Shown piece by piece: positions 33,960-42,744 of a DNA stretch of 64,000 bases. The notes under the pieces were generated by a model. It made no database searches, was not told the origin of the DNA, and saw only the letters and a program-made list of their open reading frames with translations. Position 1 is the first letter of the stretch; each line of letters opens with the position of its first letter. The position numbers and the translations under genes are program-made. The stretch comes from Gammaproteobacteria bacterium (GTDB taxonomy: Bacteria; Pseudomonadota; Gammaproteobacteria; Steroidobacterales; Steroidobacteraceae). The stretch covers positions 1 through 64,000 of the forward strand of contig VGVB01000005.1 of assembly GCA_016882265.1 (NCBI GenBank), written 5' to 3'.

Positions 33960-34421
33960 TCAGCCGCGCCCCGTCAGCCTCTGGCCGCCCGTCTCGGTCC
34001 AGCCGAACTCGGCCCGGCCACGCATGCGCGCGCCGCTCGCGACGGTCAGACTGCCGGCATTGATGTCGCCATTGACGACGCCGGTCTGCTGCAGCTCGAC
34101 CTTGTTTGCGCTCTCGATGTTGCCCTCGATTTCGCCGGCGATGATCACCGAACCGGCGCGGACGGAGCCAGCCAGGTGTGCTCCGGCCTCGATGGTCAGC
34201 GTGCCGTCCACATGGACGTCGCCCTTGAACCGCCCGGAAATCCGCACATGACCGGAACCTTCGATCTTGCCCTCGAAGGTCAGGCCACTGGCAATGACCG
34301 ATTCCTTCATCTCCCGGGGGGACGCCGGTACGGGGGCCGGTGCGGGCGGGGGCGGTTCCGGCCGCAGGCGGGTCACGGGCGTCACCGTCGCCTCGGGTTG
34401 AGCTTCCTTCCACAGCGCCAT
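33960..34421 (-). CDS. bactofilin (polymer-forming cytoskeletal protein)
   Basis: The 153-residue protein has a Pro-rich N-terminal tail (about 1-35) and a right-handed beta-helix of repeated short strands (GLTFEGKIEGSGHVRISGRF, VHVDGTLTIEAGAHLAGSV, SVIIAGEIEGNIES) ending near residue 140. Bactofilins polymerise into non-polar filaments that position cell-envelope or signalling proteins. It is the first gene of a four-gene unit with the zinc-ribbon, cyclase and lyase genes. Confidence 0.9.
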   Translation of the reverse strand: MALWKEAQPEATVTPVTRLRPEPPPPAPAPVPASPREMKESVIASGLTFEGKIEGSGHVRISGRFKGDVHVDGTLTIEAGAHLAGSVRAGSVIIAGEIEGNIESANKVELQQTGVVNGDINAGSLTVASGARMRGRAEFGWTETGGQRLTGRG

Positions 34422-34486
34422 GGTCTGTCCTCCGGGGATCCAGGGACCGCCAAGACTAGCCGTTTACCGGCCGCCGGTCGATGGCC

Positions 34487-35887
34487 TCAGAAAACACCGG
34501 GGAGCCAGGACTGGGCGGCCGTACGCGGCGCCGGCCAGGTGGGCGTGGGTTCCGGCTCGGCCGCCATGGCCCGCAGCGCGGGCCCGGGGGCCCCCATGAT
34601 CTGGCCGCAGGCGCCCAGGGCCAGCCACTGGAGCGCCGCGGCGGTCGAGCTTTCGGCCGGGTCGCCCATGGCCCTGGTCAGGTCATCATTCGCGGCGCAG
34701 GCGAACGGCAGCGTGCCGGCCAGCCCGTTGTAATAGTCGCCCTGGTTGAGTGCGTTCGTGACCTTCAGCGTCACGAGACGCAGGCGCAGGTCGCAGCCGG
34801 TCAGGTTGAAGGCCGACTGGCCTACCGGTTTGCCGTAGGTGTCACCGCCGATGATCGCGACCTCGGTCCAGGGTTTCAGCGAGTTGACGACCATCTCGCT
34901 GGCCGAGGCGGTTCCGCCGGTGGTGATGAACGCGATCCGCACCGGCGCCACCGACTGCGGCTGCGGCTCGAAGCGCCGGATCTCGTCGTTGGCTGTATGG
35001 CGGGAGTTGAAGCGCACCTGCGCGTAGATGTCGCTGCTCAGCCGATTGCGGCCGTTCAGGTCGCCGATCAGCTCGGCCACGCTCAGCAGCCCGCCGCCGT
35101 TGTAGCGCAGGTCGAAAACGAAATAGTCGATGCCCTGCGCCCGGAACTGCTCATAGGCGTTGCGCAGCGGCGTCTCGGCGGTCGAGATGAACGTGCGCAG
35201 GTTGATGTAGCCGACCGACACGGCCGGATTGCCGGGCAGCGTGAGCACGGCCGTGCCGTTCGTGGCCGGCAGTGGCGGAATCGTCACGACCCGTTTGGTC
35301 AGGCGGACCTCGACCTGCTGGCCGTTGGGGCGCAGGTAGCGCACGCCGCGCTCGACACCCGTCGTCTCGGGCCCGAAGGCCTGCGTGAGATTCGGGTCGG
35401 TCGCCAGGATCGTCGCGATCGCGACATAGCCGCTGCCGGAATCGATGGCTGTGACCTCGGCGCCGCGGCCCATGCCGCCGTCGGCGGCCGGGCTGCCCTC
35501 GTACACGTCCGGCACCAGCATGCGGTTGCCCAGGATCTGGACGCGGAAGCCAAAGCCGATGTACTGGCCTTCCTGCAGGAACGAGCTGTCTTCCTGCGGC
35601 GTGGTCAGGTAGCTGAAATACCGGTCGCGCCCCTGGGCGCGCGCGGCCGCGGTCAGCGCGTCGAGAAGGTCCTCGGCAGTGGCGTAATCGCCGAGATTGA
35701 CCGTGGCCGGCAGCAGTTCGAGGAACAGGTACCAGTCGCGCGCGACGTCGAGCACGAACTGCTTCTGGTTCGTGACCGAACAGGGATTGGGCGTGATGCC
35801 GCCGCCACCGCCACCACCACCTCCGCCACCGCAGGCTGTCAGTGCGGCGGCCACGAGCATCAGCAGCGGGCGGGTCCAGGCGGGCAT
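34487..35887 (-). CDS. S41-family peptidase, lipoprotein
   Basis: The 466-residue protein has a lipoprotein signal ending in LTAC, followed by a run of eleven Gly. An N-terminal helical bundle, a PDZ-like part (GSPAADGGMGRGAEVTAIDS, about 150-180) and the S41 protease core follow, with the catalytic Ser in GTASASEMVVNSLK and a Lys four to five residues on (YGKPVGQ region nearby). It is an outer-membrane-anchored processing protease. The poly-Gly run next to the lipid anchor is coded by many GGN codons and may vary in length. Confidence 0.83.
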   Translation of the reverse strand: MPAWTRPLLMLVAAALTACGGGGGGGGGGGITPNPCSVTNQKQFVLDVARDWYLFLELLPATVNLGDYATAEDLLDALTAAARAQGRDRYFSYLTTPQEDSSFLQEGQYIGFGFRVQILGNRMLVPDVYEGSPAADGGMGRGAEVTAIDSGSGYVAIATILATDPNLTQAFGPETTGVERGVRYLRPNGQQVEVRLTKRVVTIPPLPATNGTAVLTLPGNPAVSVGYINLRTFISTAETPLRNAYEQFRAQGIDYFVFDLRYNGGGLLSVAELIGDLNGRNRLSSDIYAQVRFNSRHTANDEIRRFEPQPQSVAPVRIAFITTGGTASASEMVVNSLKPWTEVAIIGGDTYGKPVGQSAFNLTGCDLRLRLVTLKVTNALNQGDYYNGLAGTLPFACAANDDLTRAMGDPAESSTAAALQWLALGACGQIMGAPGPALRAMAAEPEPTPTWPAPRTAAQSWLPGVF

Positions 35888-35929
35888 CGTGATGTCTCGT
35901 CGTGTGGGATACCCGGTCAGCTTACACGC

Positions 35930-36232
35930 TCAGGGCTTGCGGTCAAACAAGGCGTCCAGCGCGGCGCGGGCTTCGGCGGCACCGCCGCCTGCCGGCTGCC
36001 AGGCTCCACCCCGCGGCTGAAAATAACCGCAGAAATTCGCGCGCGTGCGGTCGACGACTTCCTCGGCAACCGGCTCCAGGCAACCGCGCGTCCGCCGCGC
36101 ATCGAAGAAGCGGCACATCCGGCAGACGTGCAGTTGCGCCCGGCAGGCGCGGCACTCCTCAGTGCGCGAGAACGGCGGGCTGAGGTCGGCGAGCGACGCG
36201 CCGCATTTCCAGCACACCAGCGCCTCGGTCAC
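35930..36232 (-). CDS. small Cys-rich zinc-binding protein
   Basis: The 100 residues hold CWKCGASL, then CRACRAQLHVCRMCRFFD, and a further Cys in RGCLEPV and ANFCGYFQP, so two zinc sites are likely. The pattern occurs in a small uncharacterised proteobacterial family. No function can be assigned. It lies downstream of the OmpA-family gene in the same direction. Confidence 0.65.
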   Translation of the reverse strand: MTEALVCWKCGASLADLSPPFSRTEECRACRAQLHVCRMCRFFDARRTRGCLEPVAEEVVDRTRANFCGYFQPRGGAWQPAGGGAAEARAALDALFDRKP

Positions 36233-36269
36233 GGAGCGTTAACCTGGTTTCCGCTGCCGGCGGCCGCGC

Positions 36270-36303
36270 GCGCCAGCGCTCCCGTGGGCGGAAGCGCTGG
36301 CGC
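36270..36303. terminator. perfect 11-bp hairpin after the ompA-like gene
   Basis: GCGCCAGCGCT (36270-36280) and AGCGCTGGCGC (36293-36303) are exact inverted repeats with a 12-base loop. It lies between the OmpA-family stop and the Cys-rich gene on the minus strand. There is no T-run, so it may act as an RNA-stabilising hairpin or weak terminator. Confidence 0.45.
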
Positions 36304-36321
36304 CAGTGCCCGCGGTCGCGA

Positions 36322-37401
36322 TCAGCGGCTCAGCTCGATCGTGACGCGGCGATTGCTGGCGCGCCCGGCGTCCGTGTCGTTCGAGTCGACTGGACTCGAT
36401 TCGCCGAAGCCCTTCGTCGTCATCCGTGCGCTCGCAACGCCCTTCGCGGCGAGGTAGTCCCGGACCGCGTTGGCGCGGCGTTCCGAGAGCCGCTGGTTGT
36501 ACGCGTCGCTGCCGCGACCGTCCGTATGTCCCTGGATCTCGAGCAGCAGCGCAGTCGGCATGTCCTGCAGGTCCGCGTACACGCCATCCAGGATGCCGCG
36601 GGCCGTCGCCGTCAGTTCCGCCGAGTCGTAGTCGAACAGCACCCCGCGCAACACGTACTTCACCGTGCAGCCCTGCGCGTCGACCTGCGCGCCCTGCGGC
36701 GTTCGCGGGCACTGATCCCGGTCATCGGTAACCCCATCCTTGTCAGCGTCGCCCGGAGGTGGCGGGGGCGGAGGTGGCGGCGGTGGTGGTGGTGGCGGCG
36801 CGACCGCCCGCGGCGGCGGTGGTGGTGGCGGTGGCGGTGGCGGCGCCTTGCCCGGGCCGAACGCGTACTGCAGGCTCAGGCCGTAGATCTTGTCGACGAA
36901 ACCGTCGTCCCGGTCGAAGTCCCAGCGCGCGCGGATCTCCGGGCGAAGCTGCAGTTTGCGCGCACCGTCGTCACGCACCCGCAGGTCAATCAGCGCACCG
37001 AGGCCGACTTCCGCCATCACTTCGGAGTCGGATCCGCTGCCACTCAGCCGGCGATACAGTGCGCCGCCGCCGAACGAAACGAATGGCGAGAACTTCGACT
37101 CGCCGGCAAAGATCCGCAGCACTGAAAGCGAAATGCCGGTCAGTGCGAGGTCCCGGCTGCTCGAGTTCTCGCCGTGTTCGCCGCGCGTGACGTTGATTTC
37201 TGCGGCCCAGCGCTCGTTGAGCCCATATCCGGCGCCGACACCGAACTGCACGTCATCGTCGGCATTGCGCGCGCTGTCGAGCGATACACCCTCGATGCGC
37301 GGGAAGACCACGTAGGTCATGCCATCGACGTTGCCGGCGAGCGCACCGGCTCCGGCGCCACCGAGCACGGCGGCTGTGGCGAAAACGACCAGTCGGTTCA
37401 T
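36322..37401 (-). CDS. OmpA-family outer-membrane protein with poly-Pro hinge
   Basis: The 359-residue protein has a signal peptide (about 1-22), an eight-stranded OmpA/OprF-like barrel to about 185, a linker of two Pro runs (11 and 15 residues), a thrombospondin type 3-like Ca-binding piece (DADKDGVTDDRDQCP) and a C-terminal OmpA peptidoglycan-binding domain (DYDSAELTATA, GHTDGRGSDAYN, RRVTIELS). It links the outer membrane to the wall. The long Pro runs would need EF-P for smooth translation. Confidence 0.9.
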   Translation of the reverse strand: MNRLVVFATAAVLGGAGAGALAGNVDGMTYVVFPRIEGVSLDSARNADDDVQFGVGAGYGLNERWAAEINVTRGEHGENSSSRDLALTGISLSVLRIFAGESKFSPFVSFGGGALYRRLSGSGSDSEVMAEVGLGALIDLRVRDDGARKLQLRPEIRARWDFDRDDGFVDKIYGLSLQYAFGPGKAPPPPPPPPPPPRAVAPPPPPPPPPPPPPPPGDADKDGVTDDRDQCPRTPQGAQVDAQGCTVKYVLRGVLFDYDSAELTATARGILDGVYADLQDMPTALLLEIQGHTDGRGSDAYNQRLSERRANAVRDYLAAKGVASARMTTKGFGESSPVDSNDTDAGRASNRRVTIELSR

Positions 37402-37472
37402 GGAATGGACTCCTTCGGGATGGCGCGCGGGCGCGCTGCGCAGGGCCCGTATGGCCGGACACGGCCACGGAG

Positions 37473-38435
37473 TCAGTCTACCGGACTTGCTCCGGGCTTG
37501 CCAAAAGAGCGGTGTTCCACGCGATCGCCGGCGCTGAGTCCGATGCGGTCCGCTGTGCCGCCGGCCAGCTCGAGCACGGTCGTCACGAGGCCGGTCGAAC
37601 GGATCGGCGACAGCGACAGCGGCTGTGTGTCTTCTGCCACATTGACAACCCGACCGTCCGCGTCGATGAACACGATGTCGAGCGGTATGAACGTGTTCTT
37701 CATCCAGAACGAGGCGTGCTGCGGGGTCTCGAACAGGAACAGCATGCCGCTATCGGCCGGCAGCGAACGGACGAACATCAGACCCCGCGCACGGGCGGCG
37801 TCCGTGTCCGCGATCCAGACCCGGAACTCGTGGCGTCCGGCGGCGGTCGTGAGGCTGAGCGGTTCCCGCGGCAGATGAGCGAGAGTAGGCGGTAACTCAC
37901 CCGGCTCGTCGGCGACAGTCAGCAGTCCGGCGAAGTCGAACCGGGTCAGCAGCACCGACCCTGCACCGTCCAACGCGCGCGCCGGCTCCGTGCAATAGCC
38001 GCGCGCGCCGATCCGAAAGGCCGCTGCCGAAGGTCCGCTACCGGCCAGCAGCCTGCGTACGACGCGGTCCAGGCGGCAGCGATGCTCGCCGCGCGTGGCG
38101 TACACGTGTTCGCCCTTGCGATCGAACAGCGTCACGTTCACCGGCACATCGTGCCCGACTGTCTGCGCGCCGAAGGACGGCAGGGCGAACAGGATCACGA
38201 GTTCGCCGCCATCCCCGAGCCGGCCGGCGAATTGCAGGCGCAGGCCCTGGCCATCGGGCCGCGCCGTGCCGCTGCAGCTTACGGCCGCACCGCGCCAGTC
38301 GACTTCGCTGTCAATGCTGCCGCGCAGGCGCATCTTCAGGAAGCCGGTGCCATCCGGCAGGCACGGACCACCCGGCATGGCCGGGGACGTGCTGACGGCG
38401 AGCTGCAGCGCGAGCAGGGCGGCGGTCAGCGGCAT
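37473..38435 (-). CDS. DUF192-containing exported protein
   Basis: The C-terminal 120 residues are a DUF192 domain (FRVWIADTDAARARGLMF, then FLFETPQHASFWMKNTFIPL and LDIVFID). The first 190 residues follow a signal peptide (MPLTAALLALQLAVS) and hold four Cys but no recognised family; they look like a periplasmic beta domain. DUF192 proteins usually stand alone at about 150 residues, so this is a less common two-domain form. Its stop lies 71 bases before the OmpA-family start. Confidence 0.8.
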   Translation of the reverse strand: MPLTAALLALQLAVSTSPAMPGGPCLPDGTGFLKMRLRGSIDSEVDWRGAAVSCSGTARPDGQGLRLQFAGRLGDGGELVILFALPSFGAQTVGHDVPVNVTLFDRKGEHVYATRGEHRCRLDRVVRRLLAGSGPSAAAFRIGARGYCTEPARALDGAGSVLLTRFDFAGLLTVADEPGELPPTLAHLPREPLSLTTAAGRHEFRVWIADTDAARARGLMFVRSLPADSGMLFLFETPQHASFWMKNTFIPLDIVFIDADGRVVNVAEDTQPLSLSPIRSTGLVTTVLELAGGTADRIGLSAGDRVEHRSFGKPGASPVD

Positions 38436-38451
38436 GCGCGGGGAGGAGGCT

Positions 38452-39362
38452 TCAGTCGCTGCCGGCGCGCGCGACCAGCAGGTTCTTGGCGAGCGTGCCG
38501 TGCATGCGTCCGATGCCGCGGGTGAGGTGCATCATCACGGTCAGCAGGACCACGCCGACCGCGATCGCGAGCAGCATCGCCGGCGCCGCCGGCACGTCCC
38601 AGATCAGCTCATCGAGGTGCACGACGCCGGTGCCGCTCAGCAGGCCGAAAACGCCGCCGAACACGAGGCCGAGGCTGGTGACGTAGCCGGTCACGGCGAC
38701 CGCGAAGTACAGCACGCCGAGCGGCAGCATCAGCAGGAAGTAGAACATCGTCGTCCAGGTCCGGCGGTCGGCGAGCATGTCGCGGATGCGGGTGAGGATC
38801 GGCACGCCGCGCGCCGGATACAGCGGCCTGCGCGGCATGCGCTGGCCGAGCAGTCCCTCGACGAGCCGCCCTTCCGCCAGCGACAGGACGCGCGTGAAGC
38901 CGACGAACAGCAGGAAGAACGGGATGCCGATGATCAGGATCGCGAGTCCGGCGGTCAGCGACAGGCCGGTGACGACTGTCGTGAAGTAGAAGATGCCGGT
39001 GACCAGTGACAGCAGCATGTAGAACAGCGCCGTCCAGGCGCGGGTGTCCGTGTACACGGCGAAGAACCGGCCCAGGGAGCTGCGCGCAGGCTGCCGCAGC
39101 GGCGGCGCGAGCGCCGTCTGCAGCTTCTGCTCGGTGGTCCGGTAGGCGGCCGCCACTTCGTCCGGTGCGCCGTAGGTGCTGGCGATGAGCTCGAGAGTGT
39201 CGGACTCACTCCGGTCCGGATGCGCGGGGAGTTCGGCGCGGAGGTATTCCTCGGCATCGTACAGGGCGTCCTGGATGAGTGCGGGATCCTCTCCCGCGAG
39301 TGCCTCGCGCAGGGCGGCCAGGTACTGGTCGATCGAGCGGGGGGGGCGGTGCGCTGATTCAT
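38452..39362 (-). pseudogene. HAAS/sensor-domain membrane protein, frameshifted in a C8 run
   Basis: The body encodes a HAAS-type N-terminal domain (SIDQYLAALREALAGED, LYDAEEYLRAEL, STYGAPDEVAAAYR) and about four membrane segments in two repeated blocks (AWTALFYMLLSLVTGIFYF and TWTTMFYFLLMLPLGVLYF). The natural start is the ATG at 39362, which overlaps the padR stop by ATGA and has GAAGGACAG upstream. It is one base out of frame with the body, because the run of eight C after codon 5 (39339-39346) should be nine (or six). The gene may be off, phase-variable, or affected by a sequencing error. HAAS proteins are classical partners of PadR regulators. Confidence 0.75.
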
Positions 39363-39745
39363 GGTGGCTGTCCTTCGGGTTCCAGGCACTTATCGACGAA
39401 ATCACGCGTCGATTGCCAGATTGCCCGCCATCCGGCCAGCGTCTCTCGCCCGGCTGGAGTGATCCGGTACCGGCGCGGCGGGCCAGCGTACGACGGTACG
39501 ATCCGGCTGGCGAGCAGGCCGCTGGCCGCGAGCTGGCGCAGTACCGGGTACAGGGCACCCTGCTTGATCGGCGGTTCGCCGGGACCGGTGCCCTGCAGGC
39601 GCTTGGCGATCTGGTAACCGTACAGGTCCTCGCCGGCCTGCTCGAGCACCGAGAGCAGCACGAGACTCGCCAGTCCCGAATTCAGTTCCTTCTGGAACTT
39701 CTGCGAGAGACGATCGAGCTCGGTCGCTTCTGCTTGATCTTCCAC
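39359..39745 (-). CDS. PadR-family transcriptional regulator
   Basis: The 128-residue protein has the PadR winged helix: LASLVLLSVLEQAGEDLYGYQIAKRL, IKQGALYPVLRQLAASGLL and PPRRYRITPAGRETL. It starts at a GTG. PadR proteins repress their own promoter and that of the HAAS membrane partner, which follows with an ATGA overlap. The inducing signal is unknown. A palindrome just upstream is the likely binding site and may also act on the divergent GH57 gene. Confidence 0.9.
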   Translation of the reverse strand: MEDQAEATELDRLSQKFQKELNSGLASLVLLSVLEQAGEDLYGYQIAKRLQGTGPGEPPIKQGALYPVLRQLAASGLLASRIVPSYAGPPRRYRITPAGRETLAGWRAIWQSTRDFVDKCLEPEGQPP

Positions 39746-39763
39746 GGTGTCAATCTGGTATCA

Positions 39764-39794
39764 GTACGAAATCAATAATAGTACGAAGTTCGTA
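39764..39794. promoter_or_regulatory. palindromic operator between padR and GH57 gene
   Basis: TACGAA-G-TTCGTA (39782-39794) is a perfect palindrome, and AGTACGAA occurs twice (39763-39770 and 39780-39787), 17 bases apart. The AT-rich stretch around it stands out in this GC-rich DNA and holds the padR promoter. Binding by PadR is inferred. Confidence 0.6.
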
Positions 39795-39887
39795 TTAGTC
39801 AAGCCCAAGATTGCGGGAACCGACCGGATTCCCGCTGATAGACTGCGCGGCGCCTCAGCGCAGGGTGGAGCCAGGAGGCTGGCTGGG

Positions 39888-41583
39888 TTGGACGGGACTG
39901 CCGACGATCGCGTGGACGTGGTGTTGTGCTGGCATCTGCATCAGCCACAGTACCGCGACCCCCCTGACCGGCACCTTCGAGCGGCCGTGGTCCTATCTGC
40001 ACGTCATGCGGGACTGTATCGACCTGGCGGTACACCTCGAATCCGTGCCTGAGGCCTGTGCCGTCGTCAATTTTTCCCCGGTTCTGCTGGAACAGCTCGA
40101 TGATTACTGCGCGGGCCTCGCCGCGCATTTCCGCAGCGGAGCCCCGCTGCCGGACCGTGTTCTGGCGCTCCTCGGGCCGGACGGTGCTGGCGAAGATCGC
40201 CGCCACTGGCCGATGCTGGCCCGGGCCTGCCTGAGAGCCGGTCAGGAGAACCAGGTCGCCCGTCTGCCCGCCTACCGGGCGCTCGCCGAACGCACCGCGC
40301 AGCGGCTGCAGGACGGGACGATTGTCGAGGCCGCAACTGCGGACCTGACCAACCTGGCCACGTGGTATCACCTCGCCTGGCTCGGCGAAAGCGTCCGGCG
40401 TGGCGACCCGCGCGTGCGGCCGTTGCTGCGCCGGACTGGTGACTTCACCGCCGAGGAGCGGCGGACTCTGCTGGAGTGCATCGCCGATGTCCTCTCCGGG
40501 CTGGTGCCGCGCTACCGGCGGCTTGCGGGCAATGGACAGGTGGAGCTGTCGGTCTCGCCCTGGGGACATCCGGTTCTGCCACTGTTGTTCGATTTCGGTA
40601 CCGCGCGGGAAGCCGATCCCGGACTCGAACTGCCCGCGCCCGAGCGCTACCCCGGCGGGGCGGACCGGGCACGCTGGCATCTCGCCCGCGCGTTGCAGGT
40701 GTTCCACCGCAGCTTCGGACTGCGACCGCGCGGATGCTGGCCGGCCGAGGGCGCGCTCTGCAATGAGTCGCTCGCACTGCTCGACAACTTCGGGTTCGAC
40801 TGGACGGCCAGCGCTGGCGCCGTGCTCAGCCGCTCCGCCGGATCCTTCGCCGACAACGGCGCCTGTTGTGCATGGCGACGCGACGGACAGCGGCTCGTCT
40901 GTTTCTTCCGCAACGACGAGCTGTCCGAACGGGTCGGTTTTGAGTACGGCAGGAAGAACGGTGAAACGGCGGCTGCCGAGCTGGTCATGGAACTGGAGCG
41001 GATTGCCGCCGCGGGCGATCTGCAGGGCCGCAATGTCATTCCGCTGGTCATCGATGGCCTCAACGCTTGGGAGTCGTTCCACGACAACGGCTTCCAGTTC
41101 CAGCGTGCGCTCTATCGCCGGCTGGCCGGCCATCCGCGCCTGCGGCTGTCCACGTTCGCGCGCAGCCTGCGCCGCGGTGTCGAGGTCCGCCCGCTGGAAT
41201 CGCTGGTGGCCGGAAGCTGGATCGATGGCCGGCTCGACACGTGGATCGGCAGTCCGGAACGGAACGAGACCTGGCAGTTGCTGTGTGCGGCGAAGACCCT
41301 GTTCGACCAGGTCGTGGTCGAGGGGGCGCTGGATGAGCCGGCGCAGTCGCTGGCCGAATGCCAGCTCGCGGTCTGCGAAGGTTCCGACTGGTTCTGGGCG
41401 ATGCCGGAGTCCAACCCCGGCGAATCCGCGCTCAGCTTCCAGCGTCTCTTCCGGCGGCATCTCGCCAGCCTGTACCGACTGCTCGACGAAGTGCCGCCCG
41501 AGGGCCTGTTGCCGCCGGCCCTGCTGCCGCCGCAGTCCGTTGCCGCGCCGCCGGCAGGCAGCCCCGCAGTCGTGGCAGGATAG
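39888..41583 (+). pseudogene. GH57 glycoside hydrolase, frameshifted in a C6 run
   Basis: The protein is a family 57 alpha-glucan-active enzyme. The N-terminal CWHLHQPQYRD (the family's first motif) is in one frame and the rest (LTGTFERPWSYLHVMRDCID, VNFSPVLLEQLDDY, onward to residue 590) is in the next. Deleting one C from the six at 39959-39964 joins them. The middle part holds the expected GCWPAEGALCNESL with the nucleophile Glu. The gene should start at a TTG at 39888 (AGGAGG nine bases upstream) or a GTG at 39912. Without repair only an N-terminally cut product could be made. Confidence 0.78.
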
Positions 41584-41588
41584 TCGCC

Positions 41589-42056
41589 ATGCGCAGGTCC
41601 GTGGTGTTGGTGATGTTGTTGCTGGCCGCCTGTGCGGGCGTCGGTACCCAGTTCGTGGCCCCGCGGCTGTCATTCGTGCGGATGCGCGCGCTCGAGGCGA
41701 GCCTGTTCGAGCAGCGGCTGGAGCTGCGCCTGCGCGTGCAGAATCCCAATTCGCTCAGCCTGCCGATTCACGGCATCGAAGTGGATGTCGAACTCGCCGG
41801 CGAGCACTTCGCGCACGGCGTTGCGGCGCGGGAATTCACCGTTCCAGCCAACGGTGAGGCCGAGTTCGACATGCTGCTGGAGGCCAACGCTGCGAATGCG
41901 CTGATCCGGCTGGCCACGGCCGACCGGCGCGCACGGGCGGAAATCGAGTACCGGCTGCATGGCCAGGTGACGGCGCGCCTCGGCCTCAAGCGCCGCATCC
42001 CGTTCGAGGAAACCGGCACTCTGCCGCTCCGGGAACTGCTGGATCGGCGGCGCTGA
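41589..42056 (+). CDS. LEA type 2 / WHy-domain lipoprotein
   Basis: The 155-residue protein has a lipoprotein signal (VVLVMLLLAAC). The mature part matches the LEA_2/WHy pattern: ELRLRVQNPNSLSLPIHGIEVDVELAGEHFAHG, then FTVPANGEAEFDM. These small beta-sandwich proteins are linked to envelope stress protection. It starts five bases after the GH57 stop, so the two are likely co-transcribed. Confidence 0.85.
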   Translation: MRRSVVLVMLLLAACAGVGTQFVAPRLSFVRMRALEASLFEQRLELRLRVQNPNSLSLPIHGIEVDVELAGEHFAHGVAAREFTVPANGEAEFDMLLEANAANALIRLATADRRARAEIEYRLHGQVTARLGLKRRIPFEETGTLPLRELLDRRR

Positions 42057-42091
42057 CAGCAGCGCGTGCTGCTCGCGGCCCCGGGCGGAGG

Positions 42092-42619
42092 TCAGCTACC
42101 GGCCTGGCCGCTGGAAGAACCCCCGGCCGGTTCTTCGCGCGTACCCTCGTCGCCGGCGGCCGGCTTGCGCGACATGAGCATGCCGAGCATGCCCTCCTGG
42201 ACGCGGCTCCACAGCTCGAGGTTCTGTCGTGCGAGGTCGGCCATCGCATTCATCGGCGGCGGCGCGCTGCGCAGAATCTCGGAGACCTGCTGCTGTACCG
42301 TCTCCTGCTGCCGCATGAACGCGGACACGCTCTGCTCGAGGTAGCGCGACATGAAGTCCTGCATCGGGCCGCCGTAGTAGCGGATGATGCCCTCGAGCAG
42401 CGCCGTCGACAGGATCGGCCGCCCGAACTGTTCCTGCTCCGCGATTACCTGCAGCAGGATCAGCCGCGTGATGTCCTCACCGGTCTTGTCTTCGATGACG
42501 CGGATCTTCTCGCCGCGCACGATCAGGTCGCGGATGTCCTCCAGCGTGACGTGCTTGCTGATGGAAGCGTCGTACAGGCGACGGTTGGCGTACTTCTTGA
42601 TCAACCGTTCCTTGATCAT
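42092..42619 (-). CDS. phaR: polyhydroxyalkanoate synthesis repressor PhaR
   Basis: The 175-residue protein begins with the PHB-accumulation regulator DNA-binding domain (IKKYANRRLYDASISKHVTLEDIRDLI) and its middle domain (EQFGRPILSTALLEGIIRYYG, FMSRYLEQSVSAF). The C-terminal 35 residues are Gly/Ser/Glu rich. PhaR represses phasin and its own gene until it is titrated by PHA granules. The ATG at 42619 starts the conserved domain; one at 42640 is also in frame. A 10-bp palindrome lies immediately upstream. Confidence 0.9.
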   Translation of the reverse strand: MIKERLIKKYANRRLYDASISKHVTLEDIRDLIVRGEKIRVIEDKTGEDITRLILLQVIAEQEQFGRPILSTALLEGIIRYYGGPMQDFMSRYLEQSVSAFMRQQETVQQQVSEILRSAPPPMNAMADLARQNLELWSRVQEGMLGMLMSRKPAAGDEGTREEPAGGSSSGQAGS

Positions 42620-42640
42620 GGTGCGAGTGTACCGGATCAT

Positions 42641-42666
42641 GCCGCAGTGCGTTACTGCACTGCGGC
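42641..42666 (-). promoter_or_regulatory. perfect 10-bp palindrome upstream of phaR, likely PhaR operator
   Basis: GCCGCAGTGC (42641-42650) and GCACTGCGGC (42657-42666) are exact inverted repeats around GTTACT, and sit directly before the phaR start. The core ACTGCAC/GTGCAGT-like sequence recurs before the phasin gene, which supports autoregulation by PhaR. Confidence 0.65.
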
Positions 42667-42686
42667 AGGCGGGGTTCCGCGGACGT

Positions 42687-42719
42687 AAAAAAGGACGGCG
42701 GCCGGAAAGCACGCCGTCC
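42687..42719 (-). terminator. intrinsic terminator of the phasin gene
   Basis: On the minus strand GGACGGCG (42719-42712) pairs with CGCCGTCC (42700-42693) and is followed by six T (42692-42687). It ends the phasin message 26 bases after the stop and separates it from phaR. Confidence 0.8.
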
Positions 42720-42744
42720 CGAGGGGGGGATCGTCAGGATCGGA

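Noticed and set aside
36781..36850. GGTGGC-type simple repeat
   Set aside because: It is the coding sequence of the poly-Pro hinge in the OmpA-family protein, not an independent element.
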